64,000 bases of DNA from CAIUPE01 sp046091665 (GCA_046091665.1 JBJTCD010000030.1:62001-126000); one strand, 5' to 3'. Shown: positions 16,389 through 24,860, numbered from the stretch's first letter. Notes: generated by a model from the sequence alone, not told the origin. Program-made: numbers and translations.

Positions 16389-17699
16389 CTATTTCAACAA
16401 AGGTGACCAAGCAGGATCTGAACTGAAATTCTGCGTGGGCACACTATTCTCCACACGGCCCGTTGTATCAACCATATAAATGCGCGCACCGGACGCCCCC
16501 GGCTGATCGCGGAAGAACATCAGATAGCGACCATTCGGTGCCCATGTGGGGCCTTCATTATGAAACCCTTCGGTGAGAATACGTTCACCCGATCCATCGG
16601 GCTTCATGATGCCAATGGCGAATTGTCCACTCTTTTGTCGCGTAAATGCAATGTAATCGCCCTTGGGTGACCATACGGGCGTTGAATAACGCGCGCCTTC
16701 ACCAAAGGACAAACGCTTTGCCGCACCGCCTGATGAGGACATGACATAGATTTGTTGCGAACCACCACGATCAGACTCAAAAACAATTTGTGAGCCATCC
16801 GGTGAATATGAGGGCGATGTATCAATCGCGTTTGTGTCCGTAAGCCTCGTCGTCGAGCGCGAACGCAAATCCATCACATAGATATTTGACGCTGAACCTT
16901 TGGCGAGGCTCATCACAACTTTTTGGCCGTCTGGTGAAAAGCGTGGCGCGAACGTCATTCCTGGAAAGTCACCGACCACTTCACGCTGCCGCGTTTCAGT
17001 ATTCATAATATAAACTTTAGGATCTCCATCACCAAAAGCCATATAGGCAACTTCTTGCGTTGTGGGTGAGAAACGCGGCGTAACAACAAGCTCCTTGCCG
17101 TCTGTCAAATAACGCGCATTGGCGCCGTCTTGATCCATAATCGCAAGGCGCTTTACACGCTTGTCTTTCGTTCCGGTCTCGTCAACGAAAACGACACGTG
17201 TATCAAAAAAACCTTTCTCGCCAGTGACGCGTGAATACACAAGATCGGAGATGATATGCGAAACACGGCGATTGAGAGTCGCATCTGTCACGAATTGTTG
17301 GCCGGTCAATTGTTGACCGGAAAGAATATCCCACAGGCGAAATTCGGTTTTCAGTTTACCCGACGCGTCTTTGGTCACGCGACCAGTCACCAATGCTTGC
17401 ACGTTGATTGCTTTCCATGAAGCAAAATTGGGCGCGGCATCAAAATTGATATTTTTTTCAATAAAGGCGGCTTTATCAATCGGATTAAAAACACCTGATC
17501 GCTTGAGGTTGTTACGAATGATGTCACTCATTTGAACAGCAACATCTGGGTCTGCCCCAGTAAAATCAGCAATCGCAATCGGCATCGGTTGAAAATTACC
17601 TTTATCAACCGTGATCGATAATTCCGCATGCGCGTCACGCGCGATAAACGAAGCCAAGCCAATAAGGCCGAGAGCAAAGACAAATTTGGCTAAACGCAT
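16389..17699 (-). CDS. tolB: Tol-Pal system beta-propeller protein TolB
   Basis: Periplasmic protein linking Tol inner-membrane proteins to Pal during outer-membrane constriction at division. The 436-residue product starts at the ATG at 17697-17699, giving a clean signal peptide (MRLAKFVFALGLIGLASFIARDAHA); the frame continues 51 codons upstream without a credible signal. The N-terminal domain (about 26-150) is followed by a WD40-like propeller with repeats such as PRFSPDGQKVVMSLAKG, PSYSPDGSQIVFESDRGG, PVWSPKGDYIAFTRQ and PTWAPNGRYLMFFRD. It follows tolA in the tolQRAB operon. pal does not follow it. Confidence 0.95.
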   Translation of the reverse strand: MRLAKFVFALGLIGLASFIARDAHAELSITVDKGNFQPMPIAIADFTGADPDVAVQMSDIIRNNLKRSGVFNPIDKAAFIEKNINFDAAPNFASWKAINVQALVTGRVTKDASGKLKTEFRLWDILSGQQLTGQQFVTDATLNRRVSHIISDLVYSRVTGEKGFFDTRVVFVDETGTKDKRVKRLAIMDQDGANARYLTDGKELVVTPRFSPTTQEVAYMAFGDGDPKVYIMNTETRQREVVGDFPGMTFAPRFSPDGQKVVMSLAKGSASNIYVMDLRSRSTTRLTDTNAIDTSPSYSPDGSQIVFESDRGGSQQIYVMSSSGGAAKRLSFGEGARYSTPVWSPKGDYIAFTRQKSGQFAIGIMKPDGSGERILTEGFHNEGPTWAPNGRYLMFFRDQPGASGARIYMVDTTGRVENSVPTQNFSSDPAWSPLLK

Positions 17700-17758
17700 G
17701 AGAGACTCTTTCTTGAAACAAGTGATCTTTAAAATATTTTTCGTAACCATATTCGTTG

Positions 17759-18760
17759 CTACAACATGGCCTTCATATCGAATGTGACCGCGAGACTTTT
17801 CCAATCCGCATAATAGGATTTGAATTGCGGAGGAATCGTGAACGGCGCGCATTGGCGGATCGCACGGATCGCACTTTCCTCCATCGCCTTCATAGAGGGA
17901 TCAGATGAGGAGTCAGCCGCCGCGGGCAAACCGTCAAGCGATCCATCCTCCCGCAAGCCAATCCGTATGGTGGGACGCAGATTATCCGCGCCCGTCACCC
18001 ATGCGGGCGGACTCCAACATTTTGCAATCTGATCCTTCAACAGGCCTGCCAATTGGTCACGCTGACTCAAAGTGAGTTTGGATGCTGTGCCCGTGGCGCT
18101 GCCGGCGGTTGATGTTTTCGAAATCTCCGTGCCGGTTGAAGCCATTTTTTGTGGCGTTTCTTTCGACTGCAGTAATTTCTCAAGCGCATTGGGATCGAAA
18201 TTCTGTTCAGGCTTTTTCGGCGCGTCCGAGGGTTTCGGTGGTTGCGTCTTTTTTTGCTGATCGAGAAGCTTTGCCAATTGATCGGGTTCAAATTTGGGCG
18301 GCTGCGGCTTGGGAGGTTCGGGCTTTGGCGGCGGCGCTTGCTTTAGCCCATCAGGCTTTGGCTCTTCCGGCACAGGTTGTGGCTTTACATCTGGCGGCGT
18401 TGGTTGCGGCGGCGGCGGTGTTTGCGGCTTTGCTTCGGCCTTCGGTTCTGCTTGAGGCTCAGGCGGTTTGGCCGCCGGTGTCGGAATATCTTTTTTCGCC
18501 TCACCCGCATCCGGCTTTGGAGCCGGTTGATCCGATTGCTTATCGACTTTGATCTTCGCGTCGGGCTTTACCGTTTTTGCGGTCTTGTCACCTTTGGTCA
18601 GCGCGGTGAGTTCATCCGTTGTGATCATATCGACGGCGATTGATTCAGGCTGCTCTTCGAAATTCGGTGCCGATGTGAAAGCGATCAATGTCGCAAGCAA
18701 AAGCGCCGCGTGGATGGCGGCGGAGAGCGGAATTCCAGGTTCGGACCATTTGATCTTCAC
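17759..18760 (-). CDS. tolA: Cell envelope integrity protein TolA
   Basis: Inner-membrane protein spanning the periplasm; TolQR energise it to work on TolB/Pal. The 333-residue protein has one N-terminal transmembrane segment (about 13-31), a long Pro/Lys/Glu/Gln-rich central region (about 40-215) instead of the Ala-rich helix of E. coli, and a C-terminal TonB-like domain (about 228-333) with LAGLLKDQIAKCWSPP and LREDGSLDGLPAAADSSSDP. The start is GTG with a GGAAGG ribosome site. Only 13 bases separate it from tolR. The low-complexity region makes homology searches noisy, but context fixes the call. Confidence 0.92.
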   Translation of the reverse strand: MKIKWSEPGIPLSAAIHAALLLATLIAFTSAPNFEEQPESIAVDMITTDELTALTKGDKTAKTVKPDAKIKVDKQSDQPAPKPDAGEAKKDIPTPAAKPPEPQAEPKAEAKPQTPPPPQPTPPDVKPQPVPEEPKPDGLKQAPPPKPEPPKPQPPKFEPDQLAKLLDQQKKTQPPKPSDAPKKPEQNFDPNALEKLLQSKETPQKMASTGTEISKTSTAGSATGTASKLTLSQRDQLAGLLKDQIAKCWSPPAWVTGADNLRPTIRIGLREDGSLDGLPAAADSSSDPSMKAMEESAIRAIRQCAPFTIPPQFKSYYADWKSLAVTFDMKAML

Positions 18761-18773
18761 CTTCAGCCTTCCG

Positions 18774-19226
18774 TCATTTCGATTGCACGGGTTCGTTGAC
18801 GAGCGCGACTTTCTTATATCCCGCGGCGGTCAGCGCAGCCATCACTTCAGCGACCTTGCCATAGGGGATCGATTTATCGCCGCGAACGAAAATCCGCTCT
18901 TCCGGTCCGGTCTTGGCAATCGCTTGCAGTTTTGGAATGAGCTCGCTGATATTTGTCTCTGTATCCATCAAATAAAGTTTGCCATCAGCTTTGAGCGACA
19001 CGATCAGCGGCTGCTTATCGACATTGAGTGCAGCTGCGCCGGTTTGTGGCAGATCAAGCGGCACCCCAGTGGTCAACATGGGTGCAGCGACCATGAAAAT
19101 AATGAGAAGCACCAACATCACGTCGATGAAGGGTGTCATATTGATGTCGGCCATCGGCCGATGTCTACGACCGCCGCGCCGTCTGCGACCGCCTCCACCT
19201 CCTCCGCCTGCTGTTGCCATCGCCAT
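18774..19226 (-). CDS. tolR: Tol-Pal system protein TolR
   Basis: ExbD/TolR family inner-membrane protein that forms the proton channel with TolQ. The 150-residue protein starts with a Gly-then-Arg-rich cytoplasmic tail (about 6-24), then the single membrane helix with the protonatable Asp in MTPFIDVMLVLLIIFMV, then the periplasmic domain (LMDTETNISELIPKLQAIA, RIFVRGDKSIPYGKVAEVM). ATG start. It lies 17 bases after tolQ in the tolQRAB operon. Confidence 0.95.
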   Translation of the reverse strand: MAMATAGGGGGGGRRRRGGRRHRPMADINMTPFIDVMLVLLIIFMVAAPMLTTGVPLDLPQTGAAALNVDKQPLIVSLKADGKLYLMDTETNISELIPKLQAIAKTGPEERIFVRGDKSIPYGKVAEVMAALTAAGYKKVALVNEPVQSK

Positions 19227-19243
19227 AGTTCAAAATCCTTTCA

Positions 19244-19963
19244 TCAGCCGCCGATCCGCTGATCGACATGGCGTGAAAGAATGGCCGAGAACTCGTCGGC
19301 GAAGGCTTCGAGGCGGGCTTGCTGCTTGCCTGCACGCGCTTGCAACCAATTGTAAGCGATGACGGCAGGGATTGCAGCGAAAAGGCCAATCGCGGTGGCA
19401 AAGAGCGCTTCCGCAATACCCGGCGCTACAACGGCGAGCGATGTATTTTTCGAAGCCGCAATGCCGCGGAATGCCGTCATAATCCCCCATACGGTTCCGA
19501 AGAGGCCAATAAAGGGCGAGGCCGCACCAATCGTTGCCAACACAAGAAGTTTTGACTCAAGCCGTCCGACTTCGCGTTGAATGGTCACATCCAAGACTTT
19601 GTCGATGCGTTGGGTAAGATTCATGAATGACGCCGCATTGGCCTGTAGAGACCGTTTCCATTCGCCCATCGCTGCCATGAAGACAGCGGCCATATCATTC
19701 GTATTTGTATCTTTGAGGGAGTCATAAAGCTCATCAAGCGAGCGACCTGACCAGAAGACATCCTCAAATCGGTCCATCGCCGATTGGGTGCGCGCATAAA
19801 GTATGGACTTATCTATAATGATACCCCAGCACCAAACCGAGGCGGCCACGAGTCCGAGCATCACAAGCTTAACAACAAAGGCCGCCTGCCAGAACATGCT
19901 CCAAAGCGTGATGTCGCTTGTTGCCGCCGCAACACCATTGGCAATGATTTCTGTCGATTCCAT
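19244..19963 (-). CDS. tolQ: Tol-Pal system protein TolQ
   Basis: MotA/TolQ/ExbB family proton-channel protein that drives TolA. The 239-residue protein has a first membrane helix at about 26-48, a cytoplasmic stretch, and two further helices containing LLVLATIGAASPFIGLFGTVWGIM and ALFATAIGLFAAIPAVIAYN. ATG start. It lies 156 bases after ybgC; that gap holds a near-match to a CtrA site on the same strand (20097-20112), so tolQRAB may have its own promoter in addition to read-through from ruv-ybgC. Confidence 0.95.
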   Translation of the reverse strand: MESTEIIANGVAAATSDITLWSMFWQAAFVVKLVMLGLVAASVWCWGIIIDKSILYARTQSAMDRFEDVFWSGRSLDELYDSLKDTNTNDMAAVFMAAMGEWKRSLQANAASFMNLTQRIDKVLDVTIQREVGRLESKLLVLATIGAASPFIGLFGTVWGIMTAFRGIAASKNTSLAVVAPGIAEALFATAIGLFAAIPAVIAYNWLQARAGKQQARLEAFADEFSAILSRHVDQRIGG

Positions 19964-20096
19964 GCGTGATGTCCTGTCTTCATGGGCCGCCTCTGCTAGA
20001 GCCGTCGGCCATGCCGCTCAAATCCGGCAAAACAAGGGCCAAGCCCCCATCGCCAGACAGATCTGATTCAATCAAATCTGTTCAGACATCATCAAT

Positions 20097-20112
20097 GTTA
20101 ACGGAGTGTTAC
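20097..20112 (-). promoter_or_regulatory. Weak CtrA-like site upstream of tolQ
   Basis: On the minus strand GTAACACTCCGTTAAC matches the CtrA consensus TTAA-N7-TTAAC except for the first base. It lies 134 bases before the tolQ start in the ybgC-tolQ gap. The spacing is correct; one mismatch makes it tentative. Confidence 0.3.
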
Positions 20113-20119
20113 GATGAGG

Positions 20120-20542
20120 CTAAAAGCTCTCATTCGGCTGAAGCTTCGCGCGAAGAGACGGGGGCATACGAGCTGGCTTGCCGTCAGTGACCAAGGCCAC
20201 CAAAACCTCGGCCGTCATCAAGATGTCCTCACCTCTGAGAATGCGTTGATGAAGCGTGAGCGAGGCGCCTTTGATCGCGCCGATCTGCGTTTCAACGATG
20301 ACGACGTCGTCCATCCGCGCGGGTTTTAGCCAATCAATCACCATGTGACGCACAGCGAAAGACAAAGCGCCCTTTCCGCCATCGCCATAAAGTGTGGCCT
20401 GATCAATACCGCGATCACGCAACGTTTCTGTTCGACCACGCTCCAAAAAGCGGAGATAGGAAGCATGATAGACAACGCCCGAAAAATCCGTGTCTTCATA
20501 ATAGATACGGATCGAGAGGCGATGGGGGGAAGTGTTACTCAT
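20120..20542 (-). CDS. ybgC: Acyl-CoA thioesterase YbgC (Tol-associated hotdog fold)
   Basis: Cytoplasmic 4-hydroxybenzoyl-CoA-type hotdog thioesterase encoded with tol genes in most proteobacteria; its E. coli homologue interacts with phospholipid-synthesis proteins. The 140-residue protein has the active-site segment YYEDTDFSGVVYHASYLRFLERGRTE, with the catalytic Asp in DTDFSG. The ATG overlaps the TGA of the upstream toxin gene by four bases (ATGA), so the ParE-like gene is translationally coupled to ybgC. Context is the ruv-ybgC-tol run. Confidence 0.93.
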   Translation of the reverse strand: MSNTSPHRLSIRIYYEDTDFSGVVYHASYLRFLERGRTETLRDRGIDQATLYGDGGKGALSFAVRHMVIDWLKPARMDDVVIVETQIGAIKGASLTLHQRILRGEDILMTAEVLVALVTDGKPARMPPSLRAKLQPNESF

Positions 20543-20829
20543 TCACGAAACTCGGCTTCAATATCCATGCGCCCATCGATCACCCTAAGGATTACAATTT
20601 CATTGGGCATAATTCGATAGATGATGATATTCATACCGGAAATTACACGCCTTAGGCCATATCCAACCTCTGACCAATCCGTCCCTGAATAAGGATGTTG
20701 CGCCAATTGTTTGAACATAGCGTCGGCACGTCGGGCCATTTTTTCGGCCGCCGCCCGATCATATCGCGCAATCATTTTATAGAGGCGCTTCAAATCCCGA
20801 TTGGCCCTCGCCGTCTTGCGGACCCTCAT
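20539..20829 (-). CDS. RelE/ParE family toxin
   Basis: The 96-residue protein has the RelE/ParE fold pattern: MRVRKTARANRDLKRLYKMIARYD at the N-terminus, the two-helix hairpin RAAAEKMARRADAMFKQLAQHPYSGTDW, then the strand GLRRVISGMNIIIYRIMPNEIVILRVIDGRMD. ParE members poison DNA gyrase and RelE members cut mRNA; the HPYSG, IIIYRI and ILRVIDGR strands look ParE-like, so gyrase is the more likely target. ATG start overlapping the antitoxin stop (ATGA); stop overlapping the ybgC start. It is intact, unlike the toxin at 3953-4249. Confidence 0.85.
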   Translation of the reverse strand: MRVRKTARANRDLKRLYKMIARYDRAAAEKMARRADAMFKQLAQHPYSGTDWSEVGYGLRRVISGMNIIIYRIMPNEIVILRVIDGRMDIEAEFRE

Positions 20830-21074
20830 TTAGCGGCATGCAAATGATGCTCGGGCGCATCTTCCTGCATCTCCGCTTCCATTTCCTTGAGAAACTCCTC
20901 AAGGTCCCAATCGCTGACACGGCCTGCCTCGACATCGGCAAGCCCTTCTTCGACAAGTTTTTTCAGAACGCGGAACTTTTCACCCTGCTCCAACAAATGG
21001 GCAACCGCACGCTCCCGGAGTTCTTCCGGAAACTCTTCCAACACTTCAGCGGCCCAGAGCTTGGATTTGGTCAT
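20826..21074 (-). CDS. Antitoxin of ParE-type toxin-antitoxin pair
   Basis: The 82-residue acidic protein lies directly before, and overlaps by four bases, a ParE-like toxin gene. The C-terminal half (EGLADVEAGRVSDWDLEEFLKEMEAEM) resembles toxin-wrapping tails of ParD/RHH-type antitoxins, where VSDWDLEEFL-like motifs are frequent. A clear ribbon-helix-helix or helix-turn-helix is not evident in the N-terminal half (LWAAEVLEEFPEELRERAVAHLL), so autoregulation is unproven. ATG start. It lies 41 bases downstream of ruvB, inside the ruv-ybgC-tol run. Confidence 0.78.
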   Translation of the reverse strand: MTKSKLWAAEVLEEFPEELRERAVAHLLEQGEKFRVLKKLVEEGLADVEAGRVSDWDLEEFLKEMEAEMQEDAPEHHLHAAK

Positions 21075-21115
21075 GAGAAACGCCTACCATAAATTTAGGC
21101 TTTTCGCGAGAGGAA

Positions 21116-22150
21116 TCACTCCTCTTCCGTAAACAATCCAAATTGTGGCAATTCGCGTTTAGGCTCCACAAGACCAAGATGTTTGAACGCCGGTGCGGTC
21201 AAAACGCGTCCACGTGGTGTTCTCTGCAAAAAGCCCTGTTGAATGAGATAAGGCTCAATAATATCTTCAATCGCGTCACGCGGCTCAGAAAGCGCAGCGG
21301 CAATCGTCTCAATACCAACAGGACCGCCGCCAAAACTCGTGGCAACAAGATTGAGATAACGTTGATCCATAACATCAAGACCAATCGCATCGACATCAAG
21401 CATGCGCAGCGCTTTATCGGCAACGTCACGTGTGACCGCTGCAACACCATCAACGATGGCGAAGTCGCGCACGCGTCGTAACAAACGACCAGCAATGCGT
21501 GGTGTACCGCGGGCACGACGCGCAATTTCATTTGCGCCATCATCGGTCATCGGAACGCCCAACACACGCGCACCGCGTCTGACAATCAAATCAAGCTCGT
21601 CAACCGTATAAAAATTCAAACGGATCGGAATGCCGAAGCGATCACGCAAAGGTGTTGTTAAAAGACCCGCGCGCGTGGTGGCACCCACAAGCGTGAATTT
21701 TGCCAAATCGATTTTGACAGAACGCGCGGCAGGCCCCTCACCTATAATCAACTCCAATTGAAAATCTTCCATCGCGGGATAGAGAATTTCTTCTACCGAT
21801 GGATTAAGGCGATGAATTTCATCAATGAAGAGAACATCACGCTCTTCGAGATTGGTGAGTTGTGCCGCAAGATCCCCCGCTTTCGCAATCACAGGACCGG
21901 ATGTCGAGCGAAAATTAACGCCGAGTTCGCGCGCAACAATTTGAGCAAGTGTCGTTTTACCCAAACCGGGCGGACCGACAAAAAGCACATGATCTAAAGC
22001 GTCTTTGCGCGCCTTTGCCGCTTCAATAAACACTTTCAAATTCGCGCGCGCGGCTGCTTGGCCGGTGAAATCATCAAGCACTAAAGGACGCAAAGACGTA
22101 TCAAGATCATCTTCACGCTTTTCAGATGTCATCAGGCCGGGACGCGTCAC
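21116..22150 (-). CDS. ruvB: Holliday junction branch migration helicase RuvB
   Basis: AAA+ motor of the RuvAB complex that drives branch migration of Holliday junctions in recombination repair. Up to 344 residues from a GTG that overlaps the ruvA stop (GTGA); the ATG six codons on is an alternative. Motifs: SLRPLVLDDFTGQ, Walker A GPPGLGKTTLAQIVA, Walker B LFIDEIHRLNPSVEE, sensor GATTRAGLLTTPLRDRFG, and the C-terminal winged helix ending QRTPRGRVLT. It is coupled to ruvA upstream. Confidence 0.97.
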   Translation of the reverse strand: MTRPGLMTSEKREDDLDTSLRPLVLDDFTGQAAARANLKVFIEAAKARKDALDHVLFVGPPGLGKTTLAQIVARELGVNFRSTSGPVIAKAGDLAAQLTNLEERDVLFIDEIHRLNPSVEEILYPAMEDFQLELIIGEGPAARSVKIDLAKFTLVGATTRAGLLTTPLRDRFGIPIRLNFYTVDELDLIVRRGARVLGVPMTDDGANEIARRARGTPRIAGRLLRRVRDFAIVDGVAAVTRDVADKALRMLDVDAIGLDVMDQRYLNLVATSFGGGPVGIETIAAALSEPRDAIEDIIEPYLIQQGFLQRTPRGRVLTAPAFKHLGLVEPKRELPQFGLFTEEE

Positions 22151-22761
22151 TTTGCTAACTCCTTCAAGCCTTGGCGAATAAGCGCCGATGTTTCAGCGCC
22201 GTCGCCTAAGGCTTTCACCGCCGCCGCAATCGCACTCATGGCGGAAGCTTGCGGATAACCAAGATTAGCAAGCGCTGAGATGGCATCGGCAACCGGCTTC
22301 GGTGCCGCGCGTTCAGCAACGGATGTTGCAAGCGTTGAAAGACCCAAATCAATTGCCGTCAAAGCAGGAGATTTGTCTTTGAGTTCGGTGACAATCCGTT
22401 GCGCGAGTTTCGGACCCACGCCCGGCGCGCGTCCGATCATCGCTTTATCTTGCGTGCCAATGGCTGTTGCAATCTCTCCACCCGAAAGAATAGAAAGGAT
22501 CGCGAGCGCGACTTTTGAACCAACGCCTTGCACAGTTTGTAAAAGACGAAACCATTCACGCTCTTGCTCAGTCGAAAAACCGAACAATCTGATTGCGTCT
22601 TCGCGCACATGCGTCTCGATAAAAAGAGTTATAGCTTCACCATTGCGAAAACCTTGCAATGTACGTGATGAGGCTTGCACAAGATAGCCGACACCATGCA
22701 CATCAATAAGCGCATGATCTTCGCCGATCCCGTCAACCACGCCTTTGAGTTTACCGATCAT
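22147..22761 (-). CDS. ruvA: Holliday junction DNA helicase subunit RuvA
   Basis: Tetrameric junction-binding protein that targets RuvB. The 204-residue protein begins MIGKLKGVVDGIGEDHALIDVHGVGYLV, has helix-hairpin-helix motifs (LQTVQGVGSKVALAILS; RAPGVGPKLAQRIVTELKDK) and the C-terminal RuvB-contact domain (ALANLGYPQASAMSAIAAA). ATG start overlapping the TGA of the preceding PaiB-like gene; its own stop overlaps ruvB. Confidence 0.97.
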   Translation of the reverse strand: MIGKLKGVVDGIGEDHALIDVHGVGYLVQASSRTLQGFRNGEAITLFIETHVREDAIRLFGFSTEQEREWFRLLQTVQGVGSKVALAILSILSGGEIATAIGTQDKAMIGRAPGVGPKLAQRIVTELKDKSPALTAIDLGLSTLATSVAERAAPKPVADAISALANLGYPQASAMSAIAAAVKALGDGAETSALIRQGLKELAK

Positions 22762-23417
22762 CGAGAGGCCTTCTGATCTTCAGTATGCAATCGATCAGCG
22801 ACGAGCGCGGCCATGGCCTCTGCTTCATCATCATGCTGCGCTCGTAATCCTTCAACGACACCCTCGCGATCAGCTTCATTGCGATTTTGACTGACTTTCC
22901 ATTTACCCATCATCGCTGTGACGGTGATTTCGATACCGACAATGCCACGGATTTGCGCGTCGATATAGGGCGCGGGGGCATCATCAACAGCCCAAGGCTT
23001 TGGATAAGCGCCTTCCATCATTTCGGTGAGATCACGAATTTGGTGCGCAAGCCATGAGGCATCATCCATGACACGCGCCCGGCCCTTCACCTGCACCATC
23101 GCGTAATTCCATGTCGGCACAACTTTGCCCGTCTCACGCTTTGTTTCATACCAGCCCGGATGAACATAATGTTGCGCGCCTTGAAATACGATCAGTACAT
23201 CAAGCCCCTCGCCGATCTCTTTCCATTGATTGTTGGCGCGCGCCACATGACAGCGAAGTGCACCATGTTCACCCGCTTCTGGATCAAGAATAAAGGGAAT
23301 AGGATTGGCGATAAGTCCACTCTCCCCATGCGTGATTAAGAGCCCAAGCGGAAAGGCGCGGATCAGTCCCTGCATCGCGAGCGGACTGTCTTCGTTGAAA
23401 TGCGGCGGTTGATACAT
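22758..23417 (-). CDS. PaiB-like FMN-binding negative transcriptional regulator
   Basis: The 219-residue protein matches the PaiB/FMN-binding split-barrel family: MYQPPHFNEDSPLAMQGLIRAFPLGLLI, IPFILDPEAGEHGALRCHVARANNQW, VLIVFQGAQHYVHPGWYETKRETGKVVPTWNYAMVQVKGRA and the C-terminal MMGKWKVSQNRNEADREGVVEGL. Bacillus PaiB regulates sporulation and protease genes, but in proteobacteria the function is unknown. The start is the ATG at 23415-23417 with a GGAG ribosome site; an upstream TTG in frame is less likely. It is wedged between ruvC and ruvA and overlaps ruvA by four bases. Confidence 0.88.
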   Translation of the reverse strand: MYQPPHFNEDSPLAMQGLIRAFPLGLLITHGESGLIANPIPFILDPEAGEHGALRCHVARANNQWKEIGEGLDVLIVFQGAQHYVHPGWYETKRETGKVVPTWNYAMVQVKGRARVMDDASWLAHQIRDLTEMMEGAYPKPWAVDDAPAPYIDAQIRGIVGIEITVTAMMGKWKVSQNRNEADREGVVEGLRAQHDDEAEAMAALVADRLHTEDQKASR

Positions 23418-23516
23418 TTTAGTGTCTCCGGCCAAAAGCGGAGTTCAAACTATAACGGGATTCGGACGTCTCAAAAGCGGGTTTTTGACCTTGGACCAAC
23501 AGAAATGATGAGCCTG

Positions 23517-24011
23517 TCACGCTTTGAGCCGCTGCGATAATCCGCGATGTTGGGCGTGAGTCAAAGCAATCGCAAGCGCGTCAGCGGCGTCAGGTGTCTT
23601 GGCGTCCGATTTCGGCAATAGCACTTTCACCATCATATGAATCTGATCCTTGTCGGCGTGGCCGGCACCGACAATGGTCTTCTTGATCAGATTGGGTGCA
23701 TATTCGGCAACAGAAAGGCCAGCGAGTGCGGGCACCAGTAGGGCAATCCCTCGCGCATGACCAAGCTTCAACGTTGCGCGTGCATCTTTGTTAACGAAAG
23801 TTTCTTCAACCGCAACTTCATCGGGCGTGTAAGTGGCAACGACTTCACGCAAACCATCGTGAAGCTGTTTCAATCTTTCCGAGAGCGCCTGCTTCTCGTC
23901 CGATTTGATTGTGCCGCAGGCGAGAAATGAAAGTTTTGAACCTTCCTGCGCAATCAATCCCCAGCCCATATTGCGAAGACCAGGATCGATTCCGAGGATG
24001 CGTAAAACCAT
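23517..24011 (-). CDS. ruvC: Crossover junction endodeoxyribonuclease RuvC
   Basis: Dimeric resolvase that cuts Holliday junctions. The 164-residue product starts at the ATG at 24009-24011, one base after the yebC stop; a TTG four codons upstream would lie inside yebC. The acidic catalytic residues sit in GIDPGLRNMGWGL (first Asp), VEETFVNKDARATLKLG (Glu) and the C-terminal SDAKTPDAADALAIALTHA (Asp pair). It is separated from ruvA by the PaiB-like gene. Confidence 0.96.
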   Translation of the reverse strand: MVLRILGIDPGLRNMGWGLIAQEGSKLSFLACGTIKSDEKQALSERLKQLHDGLREVVATYTPDEVAVEETFVNKDARATLKLGHARGIALLVPALAGLSVAEYAPNLIKKTIVGAGHADKDQIHMMVKVLLPKSDAKTPDAADALAIALTHAQHRGLSQRLKA

Positions 24012-24012
24012 T

Positions 24013-24759
24013 TTATCCGCCAAGCTTGGCGATCAAGGCATCGGAAAATTCGGCATTTGAAAACACACGCTGCACATCGTCATTTTCTTCCAATGTGTCG
24101 AGCAGTTTCATGATTTTCTCGCCCGCCTCATCATCAACCGCAATCATATTTTGCGGCCGCCATACGAGGCCTGCTTTGCGCGGTTCACCAAATTTATCTT
24201 CCAAAGCCTTCGCGACATCGCGCAAAGATTCCATTGCGGTGACAATCTCGTGACCATCTTCAGATGAAGCAACATCATCGGCGCCTGCTTCAATCGCCGC
24301 TTCCATCATTTGATCTTCGACCGCGACTTTGACATCAAATTCAACGACACCAACACGATCAAACATGAATGATACCGCGCCTGTTTCTGCGAGCGAGCCT
24401 CCAGCCTTAGTGAAATAAGAACGCACTTCGGAGGCCGTGCGATTGCGGTTATCTGTCAAGGCTTCAATCACAACAGCAACGCCACCCGGTGCATAGCCTT
24501 CATAACGAATTTCTTCGTAATTCTCGGAATCACCGCCAAGCGCCTTTTTGATCGCGCGTTCAATATTATCCTTCGGCATATTTTCAGCACGCGCCGCTTG
24601 AATCGCTGCGCGAAGACGTGGATTCATATTAGGATCTGGAAGACCCATTTTCGCAGAAACCGTGATTTCACGCGCCAGCTTCGAAAACATTTTCGAACGC
24701 ATCGCATCCTGCTTGCCCTTGCGATGCATGATATTTTTAAACTGGGAATGCCCGGCCAT
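24013..24759 (-). CDS. yebC: YebC/PmpR family protein
   Basis: TACO1/YebC family protein; members act as transcriptional regulators, and others have been shown to help ribosomes through polyproline stretches. The 248-residue protein has the invariant start MAGHSQFKNIMHRKGKQDA, GLPDPNMNPRLRAAIQAARAENMPKDNIERAIKK, YEGYAPGGVAVVIEALTDNRNRTASEVR and GSLAETGAVSFMF. ATG start. It immediately precedes ruvC, a neighbourhood common to many bacteria. Confidence 0.96.
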   Translation of the reverse strand: MAGHSQFKNIMHRKGKQDAMRSKMFSKLAREITVSAKMGLPDPNMNPRLRAAIQAARAENMPKDNIERAIKKALGGDSENYEEIRYEGYAPGGVAVVIEALTDNRNRTASEVRSYFTKAGGSLAETGAVSFMFDRVGVVEFDVKVAVEDQMMEAAIEAGADDVASSEDGHEIVTAMESLRDVAKALEDKFGEPRKAGLVWRPQNMIAVDDEAGEKIMKLLDTLEENDDVQRVFSNAEFSDALIAKLGG

Positions 24760-24860
24760 GAGTCACCACTTGCTCGTTAAGGATCGCTTTCGATCCATCA
24801 CAGAAATCCGGCGCGCTTATAGAACTCTGCCTTTAGAAAGAAAAGACTTACGGGAAAAGA

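Noticed and set aside
17700..17852. N-terminal extension of TolB
   Set aside because: It would bury the signal peptide that begins at the ATG at 17697-17699.
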